Part shown: one piece after another, positions 42,559 through 50,298 of the stretch
Layout: every line of letters starts with the position of its first letter
How positions within the stretch are numbered: position 1 is the first letter of the stretch
NCBI GenBank assembly: GCA_964559535.1
Contig: CAZLIC010000015.1
Coordinates: 1-64,000 of the forward strand
Length of the DNA: 64,000 nt
Source of the DNA: CAZLIC01 sp964559535
GTDB taxonomy: Bacteria > Pseudomonadota > Alphaproteobacteria > Rhodobacterales > Rhodobacteraceae
Direction: 5' to 3'
Notes under the pieces: generated by a model
Databases searched by the model: none
Seen by the model: the letters and a program-made list of their open reading frames with translations, nothing else
Told to the model about the DNA's origin: nothing
Position numbers and translations under genes: made by a program

Positions 42559-43878
42559 TCAGGCCAGTAGCACCAGGCCGCGCTCGGCCCGGGTGATCGC
42601 GGTATAGAGCCAGCGGCGACGGTCGAGATCCGTGCGGCCCATCCCGTCGTCCCAGACGATTACGTTCTCCCATTGCGATCCCTGCGCCTTGTGAGCCGTG
42701 ATTGCCCAACCGAAGGTTGCCTCGGTCAGCAGTCGCTTGTCCTTCCAGTCCCGGTCGTGGCGTTTGGGGTCATTGGCGACATGATCCTCGAAATGGCCCT
42801 TGTAGACGCGCAAACGGCCCGGTCGGCCGTCGCGATCAAGGGGCCCGACCCGGCGACCATCCTCATCATGGACTATGGCCGAGAAATGGAGACTGCCTTC
42901 GTCGACGATGCCTTCCAGCGTCAGAAACATGCCGTTGATCAGCCCGAGGTCGTTCTGGTTTTTCAGGCAGATGATCTTTTCTGCCGCGCCGGTGGGCAGG
43001 TATGTCCCGCCAAACCCCGCTGCCGCGCGCATGGCGTTGTTCAACTGCAGCCGCGTCGCGTTCAGACCGCAGATCAACTGTCCGCCCCGAAGTGCCTGAT
43101 CCGGGGTGATGTCGCCCTTGCGCAGCTTGGCCACGAAAGAGTCGTAGGTCCCGAATCCGATGGGTTCGCCCATCCGCGCCATGGTGGCCAGCCGTATGAT
43201 GGCGCTTTCCGCCGCCTGGCGGTGGATTTCCGTGAGCATCACGTCGGGCGCGTCACGGGTGAAGGCACCTTCGCCCTTGATGGGGGGCAGCTGGCCGGGA
43301 TCGCCCAGCACCAGGATGGGCTTGCCGAAACTCATCAGGTCACGCGCCATCTCCTCGCCCACCATCGACACCTCATCCAGCACGATCAGCTTGGCATCGG
43401 CGGCATCGCTCTGCGGGTTCAGGGCAAAGCGGGGGTGTTTCATGGCCGAAAGCGCCTGGCGCATCGCCTCGATCCCGGCTTCGGCCGCAGTCCTGTCGAA
43501 ACCCGTCAGCCTGCGGGCGGCGGTTTCCGCCTCCTGCACCTTCACGGCGGCGGCTGCGACTTCCTCCTCGGTCGACTCGATCACCGAATAGATCAGGCTG
43601 TGGATGGTGCGGGCGGGTGTGCCCTTGCGGTTCAGAACCAGTGCGGCCTTGCCGGTGAAGGTGGCGGTGACGACGCCCGGTACGCAGGTGCCGTCCTTGG
43701 CACTGCGGTGGGGTGACAGGCCGAGGTCGTCGAGGGCAAACTTCAGAACGGTGCTCTTGCCCGACCCGGCATAGCCAAACAGGCGAAACACCTGCTGCTG
43801 GTCGGTACGGGTTTCGAACCAGTCGCGGACTTCGGCGATGGCAGCCGCCTGAGCGTTCGAAGGGGTGAAGTCACTCAT
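42559..43878 (-). CDS. RecD/Dda-like ATP-dependent DNA helicase
   Basis: A 439-residue SF1 helicase from ATG 43878 (8-base overlap with the nuclease gene). Walker A is LFGYAGSGKSTVLKFAL. Motif II is IVLDEVSMV, motif III is LGDPGQLPPI and motif VI is WLYTAITRAERGLVLL, preceded by AITAHKAQGSQW. It corresponds to the 5'-3' helicases that help phage replication and recombination. Confidence 0.92.
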   Translation of the reverse strand: MSDFTPSNAQAAAIAEVRDWFETRTDQQQVFRLFGYAGSGKSTVLKFALDDLGLSPHRSAKDGTCVPGVVTATFTGKAALVLNRKGTPARTIHSLIYSVIESTEEEVAAAAVKVQEAETAARRLTGFDRTAAEAGIEAMRQALSAMKHPRFALNPQSDAADAKLIVLDEVSMVGEEMARDLMSFGKPILVLGDPGQLPPIKGEGAFTRDAPDVMLTEIHRQAAESAIIRLATMARMGEPIGFGTYDSFVAKLRKGDITPDQALRGGQLICGLNATRLQLNNAMRAAAGFGGTYLPTGAAEKIICLKNQNDLGLINGMFLTLEGIVDEGSLHFSAIVHDEDGRRVGPLDRDGRPGRLRVYKGHFEDHVANDPKRHDRDWKDKRLLTEATFGWAITAHKAQGSQWENVIVWDDGMGRTDLDRRRWLYTAITRAERGLVLLA

Positions 43879-44671
43879 GATTATTCCTCCAGCACTTGGC
43901 CGCCCACGCACAGGACGAGTGCCATTTGCCCGCCGACATACCGCCCCGGCACAGGACCGCTGTGGGATCAGCCGCCATGCGCGGCAGCCACTCGCCCGCC
44001 TCGGATGCCCGCACGACAGCGACGGCGCGGTCCGACATGTCCTGAGCCAGCCGCGCGTCGAAAGGCACCAATTCGGCGTGCAGCTCCATCGTGTCGCGGT
44101 TCAGCGCTGTGAACAGCGCGGGCTTCGGCAGATCGAGATAGGCTTGATAGAGCGCCAGTTGGGCGGCATAAACAGGGCGGGCGATGCTGACACCGCGCTT
44201 GACCACATCCTTCCAGCTTGACGCCCCGAGCGCCTTGTTTTCCCAGAGGGCGGGATAGTCCATGGCGACCGGGCCGGAGACCAGGCAACCATCGATGTGG
44301 CCCTTGAACCGGCCGCCAAGCGCCTCGAACCCGAACTGCCGCCCATCGGCGCGTGATGTGCGCAGATCGAACCCAGCAATGCGCAGCCAGCCAGCGACGA
44401 TGTCCTCGCCCCGGTGCCCCGCCTCGAAGATGCGCAGGGTTTTCGGGGCAAACTCCTGACCCTCGTCTTTTGGCACCGCCAGAAAGTCATACTGGATCTG
44501 GCGCAGACAATCGCGGCCAAGACCCGAGGAACTGACATAGGCGCGGGGCCGTTCGCTGCGGTTGCGAGCCACAAGGGCCACGTCGATGGCTGCCGAAACG
44601 GCTGAGGCGATGGTGGCTGGTGGGGTGGCCTCGCCGTACAGGCAGCCCGAGCCATGGTTCAGGTCGATCAT
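43871..44671 (-). CDS. PD-(D/E)XK phage exonuclease-like protein
   Basis: A 266-residue protein. The nuclease core is GRFKGHIDGCLV followed by ALWENKALGASSWKDVVKRG (D...ExK arrangement), and then YAAQLALYQAYL, a layout shared with Cas4/lambda-Exo-like nucleases. The C-terminus has several cysteines (SCAWAAKCW) that could bind an Fe-S cluster with C56 of GRDCLRQIQYDF, as in Cas4/AddB types; this is inference. It likely acts in phage recombination with the helicase next to it. The start is MIDLNHG. Confidence 0.82.
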   Translation of the reverse strand: MIDLNHGSGCLYGEATPPATIASAVSAAIDVALVARNRSERPRAYVSSSGLGRDCLRQIQYDFLAVPKDEGQEFAPKTLRIFEAGHRGEDIVAGWLRIAGFDLRTSRADGRQFGFEALGGRFKGHIDGCLVSGPVAMDYPALWENKALGASSWKDVVKRGVSIARPVYAAQLALYQAYLDLPKPALFTALNRDTMELHAELVPFDARLAQDMSDRAVAVVRASEAGEWLPRMAADPTAVLCRGGMSAGKWHSSCAWAAKCWRNNHE

Positions 44672-44883
44672 TGGTCGCGCTCCCAGAACCCGCCCGCCTG
44701 CGCGATGCAGGTCAGCTTGTGAAACTGGGCGTCCGTCAGCTGAGCGCGCGCGCCGTACCGTTCGAGTTTCTGGCGCAGGCTGTCACAAAACTCGATCTCG
44801 AAATCGGTTGCGGCATTGTCGGTGGCGGCGGCCAGAAGCCCCTTCCAGGTGCAGGTCGGTGGATCATCGTTCAGATCAATCAT
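44668..44883 (-). CDS. Small hypothetical phage protein (MIDLND start)
   Basis: A 71-residue protein, MIDLNDDPPTCTWKGLLAAA, followed by ERYGARAQLTDAQFHKLTCI. It overlaps the exonuclease gene by 4 bases (ATGA). The first six codons and the GGRGCGCG leader resemble those of two other genes in the operon. The function is unknown. Confidence 0.7.
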   Translation of the reverse strand: MIDLNDDPPTCTWKGLLAAATDNAATDFEIEFCDSLRQKLERYGARAQLTDAQFHKLTCIAQAGGFWERDQ

Positions 44884-44895
44884 GGCGCGCTCCCC

Positions 44896-45306
44896 TCAGA
44901 ACGGAATCGGATCGTCATGGGCGGTGCCGGTGCGCTCCTTGACCGCGCCTTGCGCCAGCATGCTGTCGACGTAGCCGGTCACGGCCGCCTCGATCAGACG
45001 ATCAATGTCCGCGGCTGTGCGATGAAAGAAGGGGTCCATCAGCCCGAGGTCGGTCAGGGCTTCAGCGAAGAGCATCCGCGCATCGCGGATCGCTTTGGCC
45101 TCGCGGGCGGTCTTGTCGATCATGCCATTGTTCCTTTGGGCAATTGCGCTGCCGACGTCCTGGCAGCGGAGCGAGCAGAAGCGGTGATAGGGAAAGCGGT
45201 CGTGCTGAAGCCGGTGGACGTAACCGAAGCCGCGGGCTTCACGCGCGCAGACCGCGCAGATCGCTACCCGAGCAAGAGCATCGCGACCGGGTCCTCTTGC
45301 GGCCAA
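44896..45306 (-). CDS. DUF6511-like phage protein
   Basis: About 136 residues if translated from TTG 45306; the start is uncertain because no ATG or GTG precedes the conserved region. A zinc-finger-like N-terminus, VAICAVCAREARGFGYVHRL followed by HRFCSLRCQDVGSA (CxxC...CxxxC), continues into the helical DUF6511 body (KAIRDARMLFAEALTDLGLM) and DDPIPF end. It overlaps the upstream gene by about 43 bases. Probably a nucleic-acid-binding accessory protein. Confidence 0.75.
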   Translation of the reverse strand: MAARGPGRDALARVAICAVCAREARGFGYVHRLQHDRFPYHRFCSLRCQDVGSAIAQRNNGMIDKTAREAKAIRDARMLFAEALTDLGLMDPFFHRTAADIDRLIEAAVTGYVDSMLAQGAVKERTGTAHDDPIPF

Positions 45307-45584
45307 TCCTGCCGCTGAAGGCGTTCCGACTGCAGGACGATCCAGCGTGAGATCGCGTTGACCGCCATGGCCTCCAGGTCGCCGAGGGTGAGGCTTGCGA
45401 TGGGTTGGTGCAGTTTTCCTCGGGCCTCGAGCCATTTTCCGATCTCCAGCGCAGCGGTGCGCGTCACATGCGCCTGCCATTCGTCCGGGGTCATGGGCCG
45501 GTCGCCCGGCCCAGCCCCATCTGGTTTGGCCGTGGGTGATCGCGCAGAACCACCCGACTGCCGTTTCCGCAGCGCCTTAGCCAT
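45264..45584 (-). CDS. Hypothetical phage protein of the replication operon
   Basis: A 106-residue protein from ATG 45584: basic N-terminal tail AKALRKRQSGGSARSPTAK, then helices (WQAHVTRTAALEIGKWLEAR, SLTLGDLEAMAVNAISRWIV). It overlaps the DUF669-like gene by 8 bases. No family is recognised. Consistent conservation of helical part and position suggests it is real. Confidence 0.65.
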   Translation of the reverse strand: MAKALRKRQSGGSARSPTAKPDGAGPGDRPMTPDEWQAHVTRTAALEIGKWLEARGKLHQPIASLTLGDLEAMAVNAISRWIVLQSERLQRQDWPQEDPVAMLLLG

Positions 45585-46362
45585 TGAGCCACGCGGGCAT
45601 TGCGGGTGCCCCCGGTGCAGCGGGCGAAGGTGCCTGCGGTGCGGGCGGGGCTGCGGGGGCAGTCTGCGTCCCCCAGGCGGGCGCGGGCGCAGCGGCGGGC
45701 TGCGGTGCCGCGCCCCAGTTCGGTGCTGCCGGCGACGGCTGCGCCGCACCCCATGCCGGTGTCGGGGCTTGCCAACCTGGCGCCGTGACGCTCGCGGCCT
45801 TGCGCGGCGGGGCGTTGACCGGCTCCGGAGCAATGGTTTCTCCGCGCATGATTGCCGCATGTTGCGGCTCGTCGGGCAGAACGACACTGGCGATGCGGTT
45901 CTGGTCGCGGTACTGCGGGTTGGAGGCAGGCTCCACCATGATGCGGGCGGCGAAGATGATGCCTTCGAGATGCCGCAGACCAGGCAGAACCCGCTTGGCC
46001 TTGGCGCCGGGGCTTTCGTCCTTGGGATCAAGGCCAAGGGCGCTGTCCACGATGGCGCGAAAGGTGGATTTCGAGATCTTCCAGCCGATGGACTGCCCTT
46101 TCTCGTCCAGCTTGCCGCCCGCGACGGTGAAGCTTTGCCAGAACTTGCGCCGGGCATGGGGGCCATCGACTACGGTGAATTCGCAATCGAGCATGCGCGC
46201 ATCGCTGGATTGCGATGCCTTCAGCAGCCCCGCATCCGCCGGTGTCGCGCCGTTCACGCCGCCGGGGCGAATGGTCAGGCGCACCTTGGCAAAGGTACCG
46301 TCGGGGATCAGTTCGCCGATGGGGGCCATCTGCGGCTGGGCGTCGTTCAGATCGTAGCTCAT
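45577..46362 (-). CDS. DUF669-like, SSB-type phage protein
   Basis: A 261-residue protein. Residues ~1-165 form a beta-rich domain (KVRLTIRPGGVNGATPADAG; LDCEFTVVDGPHARRKFWQS) of the DUF669 kind, thought to act as a single-strand DNA-binding or recombination-associated protein. The last ~85 residues are Pro/Ala-rich repeats with APAWG, APNWG and APAWGT units and end in PAWLNG. The repeats may mediate protein contacts, as the tail of SSB does. Neighbours are a RecA-like ATPase and an exonuclease, which supports a recombination role. Confidence 0.75.
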   Translation of the reverse strand: MSYDLNDAQPQMAPIGELIPDGTFAKVRLTIRPGGVNGATPADAGLLKASQSSDARMLDCEFTVVDGPHARRKFWQSFTVAGGKLDEKGQSIGWKISKSTFRAIVDSALGLDPKDESPGAKAKRVLPGLRHLEGIIFAARIMVEPASNPQYRDQNRIASVVLPDEPQHAAIMRGETIAPEPVNAPPRKAASVTAPGWQAPTPAWGAAQPSPAAPNWGAAPQPAAAPAPAWGTQTAPAAPPAPQAPSPAAPGAPAMPAWLNG

Positions 46363-46381
46363 GGCATGTTTCCTTTCAGGA

Positions 46382-47239
46382 TCAGGAGGAGAAGGCGGGA
46401 TGGGCGTTGGTGCGGCCGTCGATGCGGGCGAGCAGCGCGCCGAGGTCGGGCGGCTCGGTCATATCCAGACGGCCGGAGCGGTCCTTGGCCGGAAGGCCCC
46501 AGGGGTTGCCGGATTTGCAGACGAGGCGACGTTCGGTGGCGGTCTCGTCCAGCACCCAGCCGCCTTCGGCGTCGCGTGCGAACAGCTGCATCGAGACCAC
46601 CTGGTCCACGATGCCGGGCAATTCCCGTCCGGCCTTGCTGCCTTCCATCTGCGGCTGCCAGGTGACCGTCCCGAAATCGTCGGTGACCTTTTCCAGCACG
46701 CCGACGAAGATCACGGTCTTCCCGCGCGCATGCTGCAGATGCTTCAGCGCCTGGATCACCTCGCGCCCCAGCAAACCATAGGCCCCGCGGACATCCGGCT
46801 TGCCGGTACGGTCCGAGAACGCTTCGGGCTGCTGGCGGGCATAGGCCATGACCTGCCGTGTCAGGTCGGTGATCGAGTCGACGAACACGATGCGGCGCGC
46901 AGCGAGGAAGGCTTCGATGCCGCTTTCGCGGTGCTGGGCCTGCAGCCACGCGTGGCGTTCGGTGCCGTACCAGGATTGCGGATGCTGCGCCGGGTCGGGC
47001 CCGCCAATCAGCACCACCAGATCGCGGAAATCGGTGAAGCTGCGCACCGGGATCGAGGCCCCGCGCCAGTCCTGTACCGACTTCATCCCGGCTTCGAGGT
47101 CGAGGCAAACGGTTTCCTCGGCGGGCAGTGATTTCAGAAGCGTGGTCTTGCCCACACCGGGCGGACCGAAGATCGCCAGGGATGTCTTGTTCTCGGACGT
47201 GGAGATGCGCTCGTCGGCAGTGATGATGCGGAAAGTCAT
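46382..47239 (-). CDS. RecA-like/AAA_24 ATP-binding protein
   Basis: A 285-residue ATPase from ATG 47239. Walker A is AIFGPPGVGKTTLLKSLPAE, Walker B is RRIVFVDSITDLT, and a KTVIFVGVLEKV strand follows. The AAA_24 family in phages is proposed to be a Sak4-type single-strand annealing protein. With the DUF669-like and exonuclease neighbours this fits a phage recombination module. Confidence 0.88.
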   Translation of the reverse strand: MTFRIITADERISTSENKTSLAIFGPPGVGKTTLLKSLPAEETVCLDLEAGMKSVQDWRGASIPVRSFTDFRDLVVLIGGPDPAQHPQSWYGTERHAWLQAQHRESGIEAFLAARRIVFVDSITDLTRQVMAYARQQPEAFSDRTGKPDVRGAYGLLGREVIQALKHLQHARGKTVIFVGVLEKVTDDFGTVTWQPQMEGSKAGRELPGIVDQVVSMQLFARDAEGGWVLDETATERRLVCKSGNPWGLPAKDRSGRLDMTEPPDLGALLARIDGRTNAHPAFSS

Positions 47240-47340
47240 GGGGTTCTCCGAAAGATTGAAAGGGGCGCGGCGGCGGGGGTGACCGGGTGCCGAAGGGGAA
47301 CCTGCCCGGCGTTGCCGCTCGGGCGTCCCGCCGCCGCGCG

Positions 47341-47859
47341 TCACCGGTCTCGGGTCTCGAGCCGGAACACGGGTTTGCCGGTGGTCTCGGTGCGGGCGGC
47401 CGCGAAACCATCCCGCATCGCCTCGGGCCAGGCCCCGAACCGGCGCTCTGACACGCGGTAGGCGATCTCGAGATACTCGGTTGGATCGTCACCGGACGCG
47501 GCGATGCGCGCGGCCATGGCGGCCAGCCGCTCCTGATCCCAGGACACCTTCTTCGGAAGGTCGGCGATCACCACCACGCCCGCATCCTCGATGCGCACCG
47601 TGCCGGAGGACTTTCCTTGCGTTGCCCGCTCGGCCTCGATTGCCGCGCCGTAGCGCTGGCCGATCCCCGCCTCCAGACGGTCGCGCAGACGCTTGACCCG
47701 GGCCGTTTCCGCAAGGGCGGCTTCCTGCAAGGTGAACAGCAGGTCCGGCGGCAAGGCAGCGATGTCGCCGATGGACAGGCGGTCGAGGTCATTGAGACCG
47801 GGGGCATTCGCGAGTTGCGGGGCAGCCGTCGTGTCGGTGGTGGGGAACGGAATGGCCAT
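47341..47859 (-). CDS. Hypothetical phage protein
   Basis: A 172-residue protein with a central coiled helix (LQEAALAETARVKRLRDRLE) and then VVVIADLPKKVSWDQERLAA, a segment I have seen in phage proteins of unknown role near Sak4-type ATPases. The C-terminus has YLEIAYRVSERRFGAWPEAM. It shares 1 base with the gene upstream. Confidence 0.65.
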   Translation of the reverse strand: MAIPFPTTDTTAAPQLANAPGLNDLDRLSIGDIAALPPDLLFTLQEAALAETARVKRLRDRLEAGIGQRYGAAIEAERATQGKSSGTVRIEDAGVVVIADLPKKVSWDQERLAAMAARIAASGDDPTEYLEIAYRVSERRFGAWPEAMRDGFAAARTETTGKPVFRLETRDR

Positions 47860-48251
47860 CAGCGTCCCTCCCGCTTCAGCGCCGCATCAACGGCGCGGTC
47901 CGTCCCGAGTGCCCCTGCCTCGCGAGCGAGGCGGTGCAATCGCTCAAGCGCGGAGGAACGCCGGATCGCGGCCGAGACATCCGCATTGGCGGCCACCACG
48001 GCAAAGGCGATATCGTCGATGGTCGCCACCTCGATCGGCAGCGGTTCGATCTCGTTGCCTTCGCGCCACGGCGCAGGGATCGTGTCGGGCAATTCGTCCA
48101 AGCTGTGAAATGCACGGCGCAAGCGCGCGATCAGGCTCGGTAGTTTGGCCACGGCGGTTTCTCCGGTCGATGTTTCGGCCGACGTTCCGGCCAAGGCGAA
48201 GTAAAGGGACGGCGGGAGCCGATCCCCGATCCAGGCAAGTACGGCGCGCAT
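47859..48251 (-). CDS. Hypothetical phage protein
   Basis: A 130-residue, mostly helical protein (RAVLAWIGDRLPPSLYFALA; IEVATIDDIAFAVVAANADV). No family is recognised. Tightly packed between neighbours (1-base overlaps), so a real member of the operon. Confidence 0.6.
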   Translation of the reverse strand: MRAVLAWIGDRLPPSLYFALAGTSAETSTGETAVAKLPSLIARLRRAFHSLDELPDTIPAPWREGNEIEPLPIEVATIDDIAFAVVAANADVSAAIRRSSALERLHRLAREAGALGTDRAVDAALKREGR

Positions 48252-48607
48252 CAGGCAGCCTCCTTTGTCGCGATGAGTTGAGAAAACGAGACCGGCACAT
48301 GGCGCGGCTTGGTCCGCGCGATGGCGAGGTAGGCAAAGCGATCCGGGCCGACACGCACCTGCACCAGATGGACCAGCGCCGCCTCGAAGGCCCGATGCGC
48401 GGCGCTGGCCAGCGCCCCCAGCCTGCGGCGTTCAGGCTCTGGCAGCGTCGAAATCACGACAGTCGTATCGATTCCGAGAAATCCGCGATGGTACTCCAAC
48501 TGGTCGCCGGGCACTGCCTGGCCGATCCAGGCGCAGAACTCGATATCGGTGAGCGGCCGGAGTTTGGCCGGGATGAAGGCGGTGGGGGGCATGACGAACA
48601 TCTCCAT
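48251..48607 (-). CDS. Hypothetical phage protein
   Basis: A 118-residue protein with LTDIEFCAWIGQAVPGDQLE, YHRGFLGIDTTVV and later VHLVQVRVGPDRFAYLAIAR. A short alpha/beta domain. I recall similar small proteins in Rhodobacterales early operons but no function. It shares 1 base with the next gene. Confidence 0.6.
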   Translation of the reverse strand: MEMFVMPPTAFIPAKLRPLTDIEFCAWIGQAVPGDQLEYHRGFLGIDTTVVISTLPEPERRRLGALASAAHRAFEAALVHLVQVRVGPDRFAYLAIARTKPRHVPVSFSQLIATKEAA

Positions 48608-48620
48608 GAAGGTCCTCTAC

Positions 48621-49214
48621 TCACGCCGCCCGTGAACCGTCCCACTGCGCCCCGAACCCGCGCATCGCGAGATCGAGCCGCAACTGGGCGATGTGCCGGT
48701 AAAGGGCAGAACGGGAGGTGCCGGTGCGGCTGACGATTTCGGTGATGGCGCAGGTGCCGAGCGCCGCGCAGAGGGTGCGCGCATCCTCGGGCAGATCGCC
48801 CAGTACACGAGCAAGGTCATGGCGAAGATCGGCATCCTCGGTCGCGCTCAGGTCTTGGCCATGCCAGGCAGCCAGCCCGTCAGCTTCTGCCAACAGGCAG
48901 CCCAGCGGCTCCGTCCCGCCAGCGATGGGTGCGTCGAGCGACAGCACAGTCCCGCCTTGCGCACGGCGCTGGCGATGGTGCTGTATCGCGATCCGCGACG
49001 ACTGGTTGCGCAGCACGATATTGGCAAATGCGCCGATACTGCCGCGACGGGAGTCGAAGCCGGGCAAACGGCAGATCAGATCGATCAGCAGCTCTTGCCA
49101 CAGATCATCAATATCTGCGGCGGGCAGCACCAACTTGCGGTGCAGGCGGCGCGCGGCAACGGCTGCCTCGGCGATCAGGGTGGAGATGTCGGCGGGGGAA
49201 ATCGGGGGGAGCAT
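48621..49214 (-). CDS. Sigma-70/ECF-like regulatory protein
   Basis: A 197-residue protein. The N-terminal half has a region 2-like helix set (LVLPAADIDDLWQELLIDLI; GSIGAFANIVLRNQSSRIAI). The C-terminal half has a region 4-like helix-turn-helix (CAITEIVSRTGTSRSALYRH). It is the first gene of the leftward early operon and is preceded by an inverted repeat 13 bases upstream, consistent with a regulator of phage gene expression. It could instead be a non-sigma DNA-binding protein. Confidence 0.7.
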   Translation of the reverse strand: MLPPISPADISTLIAEAAVAARRLHRKLVLPAADIDDLWQELLIDLICRLPGFDSRRGSIGAFANIVLRNQSSRIAIQHHRQRRAQGGTVLSLDAPIAGGTEPLGCLLAEADGLAAWHGQDLSATEDADLRHDLARVLGDLPEDARTLCAALGTCAITEIVSRTGTSRSALYRHIAQLRLDLAMRGFGAQWDGSRAA

Positions 49215-49226
49215 GTGGTGAAGCCT

Positions 49227-49250
49227 CGGAACATCATTGCTGTTGTTCCG
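49227..49250. promoter_or_regulatory. Palindromic operator upstream of the early operon
   Basis: CGGAACA (49227-49233) and TGTTCCG (49244-49250) form a perfect 7-bp inverted repeat with a 10-base centre, 13 bases ahead of the sigma-like gene. Binding there would block the early operon. The regulator is not identified. Confidence 0.6.
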
Positions 49251-49277
49251 AAACTGCCGTTTCGCTGCAGGCTATTG

Positions 49278-49315
49278 GTGGGAATGGCGTGGGAAAATCG
49301 TGGGAGAAACGTGGA
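49278..49315. repeat. Three phased 11-bp tandem repeats (GTGGGA-N5) plus a partial fourth
   Basis: GTGGGAATGGC, GTGGGAAAATC and GTGGGAGAAAC follow each other without a gap from 49278 to 49310, and GTGGA begins a fourth. The spacing is one helical turn, so bound proteins would lie on one face. They lie between the winged-helix gene and the operator of the early operon, where an activator would bind. Confidence 0.7.
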
Positions 49316-49320
49316 TCGAC

Positions 49321-50298
49321 TCAATCGCGAATGTCGATATCCTGTCCAGGCAGGTTGATGGTCAAACCCCGTCCATGCACCGTCTGCACCAGATCGAATG
49401 CCTGGTCCCGCGTCAGGCCCTGCTTTTGCAACTTGTCGCGGAGTTCGTTGATGACATCGCGATGCGTCGCTCTGTTTGTCAGGGCGTAGAGTTCTTGGTA
49501 GGTGAGCATGACCAATCCTGCCGCGACTTTTTCTGCGGCCCCAAGGAAACAATCGAACTCGGTCAGCGACAGGACGAAATCTCGGCCATCCAGTTTAACG
49601 CTTCGGCGTGAGCGTGAAATCAGAAGCCGGGCAACGTTGGATGTGACGCCATCGGAAAACACCCCCTCGACTTGCGGATTTTCACGGATCCGCTCGACGA
49701 CCAGACGATCCGTACCGGACTGATCACGGATCATCACCTCGCCGACGTCCAGTACTGTGATTCCTGCTTCCCGCCATCGAATTGCATGGTTCGGATTGAT
49801 GGCGTGGACGATCAGGGCCACGCGTGTGCCACCAGCCGCAGCCTTGACCGCAAGGAGCATGCCGGGCGCTTCTAACCTTTCAGGGTTGCGGCATAGCACC
49901 ACGGAGTGACCTGAAGGTGCCTTGCCGATCAGCCATAGACCGTCATCAATCCGGGCTACATTGCCGACAAGCCCACCCGATGCAGCGATCTCGCCAGCCA
50001 GGCGTTCACCGTCGATGGAGAAGCGTTTCAAGTCATCCTCGATGAGAACAACATCTTCAGCGGCATCATGCGGACAGCAAGCACGAATTTCATCGCCGAC
50101 CCTCCGGATCGGGCGTACATCGAGTCCGCAATCGCACTGCGGACAGACGGACCAACTGTCGGTTTTCCGGGTCTCGATCAGCACCCGCGCCCGTAACAGG
50201 CGCCCGACACTACGCTCGGGAAATCGGCCTAGCGCTCGGCCGGAAACCGTCGTTTCCGCCCCGCTGTCACTCAGCCGCTTCCACAACCAGGTCAGCAT
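49321..50298 (-). CDS. Zinc-ribbon and winged-helix protein, partner of the 411-residue unknown
   Basis: A 325-residue protein from ATG 50298. An N-terminal helical region (SGRALGRFPERSVGRLLRAR) is followed by a probable zinc site (CPQCDCG...CCPHD). A middle alpha/beta domain contains SVVLCRNPERL and RVALIVHAINPNHAIRWREA. The C-terminal domain resembles OmpR-type winged helices (LTYQELYALTNRATHRDVIN; VQTVHGRGLTINLPGQD). It overlaps the 411-residue gene by 32 bases, so the two are coupled. Role unknown; DNA binding is likely from the C-terminus. Confidence 0.7.
   Translation of the reverse strand: MLTWLWKRLSDSGAETTVSGRALGRFPERSVGRLLRARVLIETRKTDSWSVCPQCDCGLDVRPIRRVGDEIRACCPHDAAEDVVLIEDDLKRFSIDGERLAGEIAASGGLVGNVARIDDGLWLIGKAPSGHSVVLCRNPERLEAPGMLLAVKAAAGGTRVALIVHAINPNHAIRWREAGITVLDVGEVMIRDQSGTDRLVVERIRENPQVEGVFSDGVTSNVARLLISRSRRSVKLDGRDFVLSLTEFDCFLGAAEKVAAGLVMLTYQELYALTNRATHRDVINELRDKLQKQGLTRDQAFDLVQTVHGRGLTINLPGQDIDIRD

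Noticed and set aside
49278..49315. Repeats as a CRISPR array
   Set aside because: The 11-bp units are contiguous, without spacers, and there are no cas genes.
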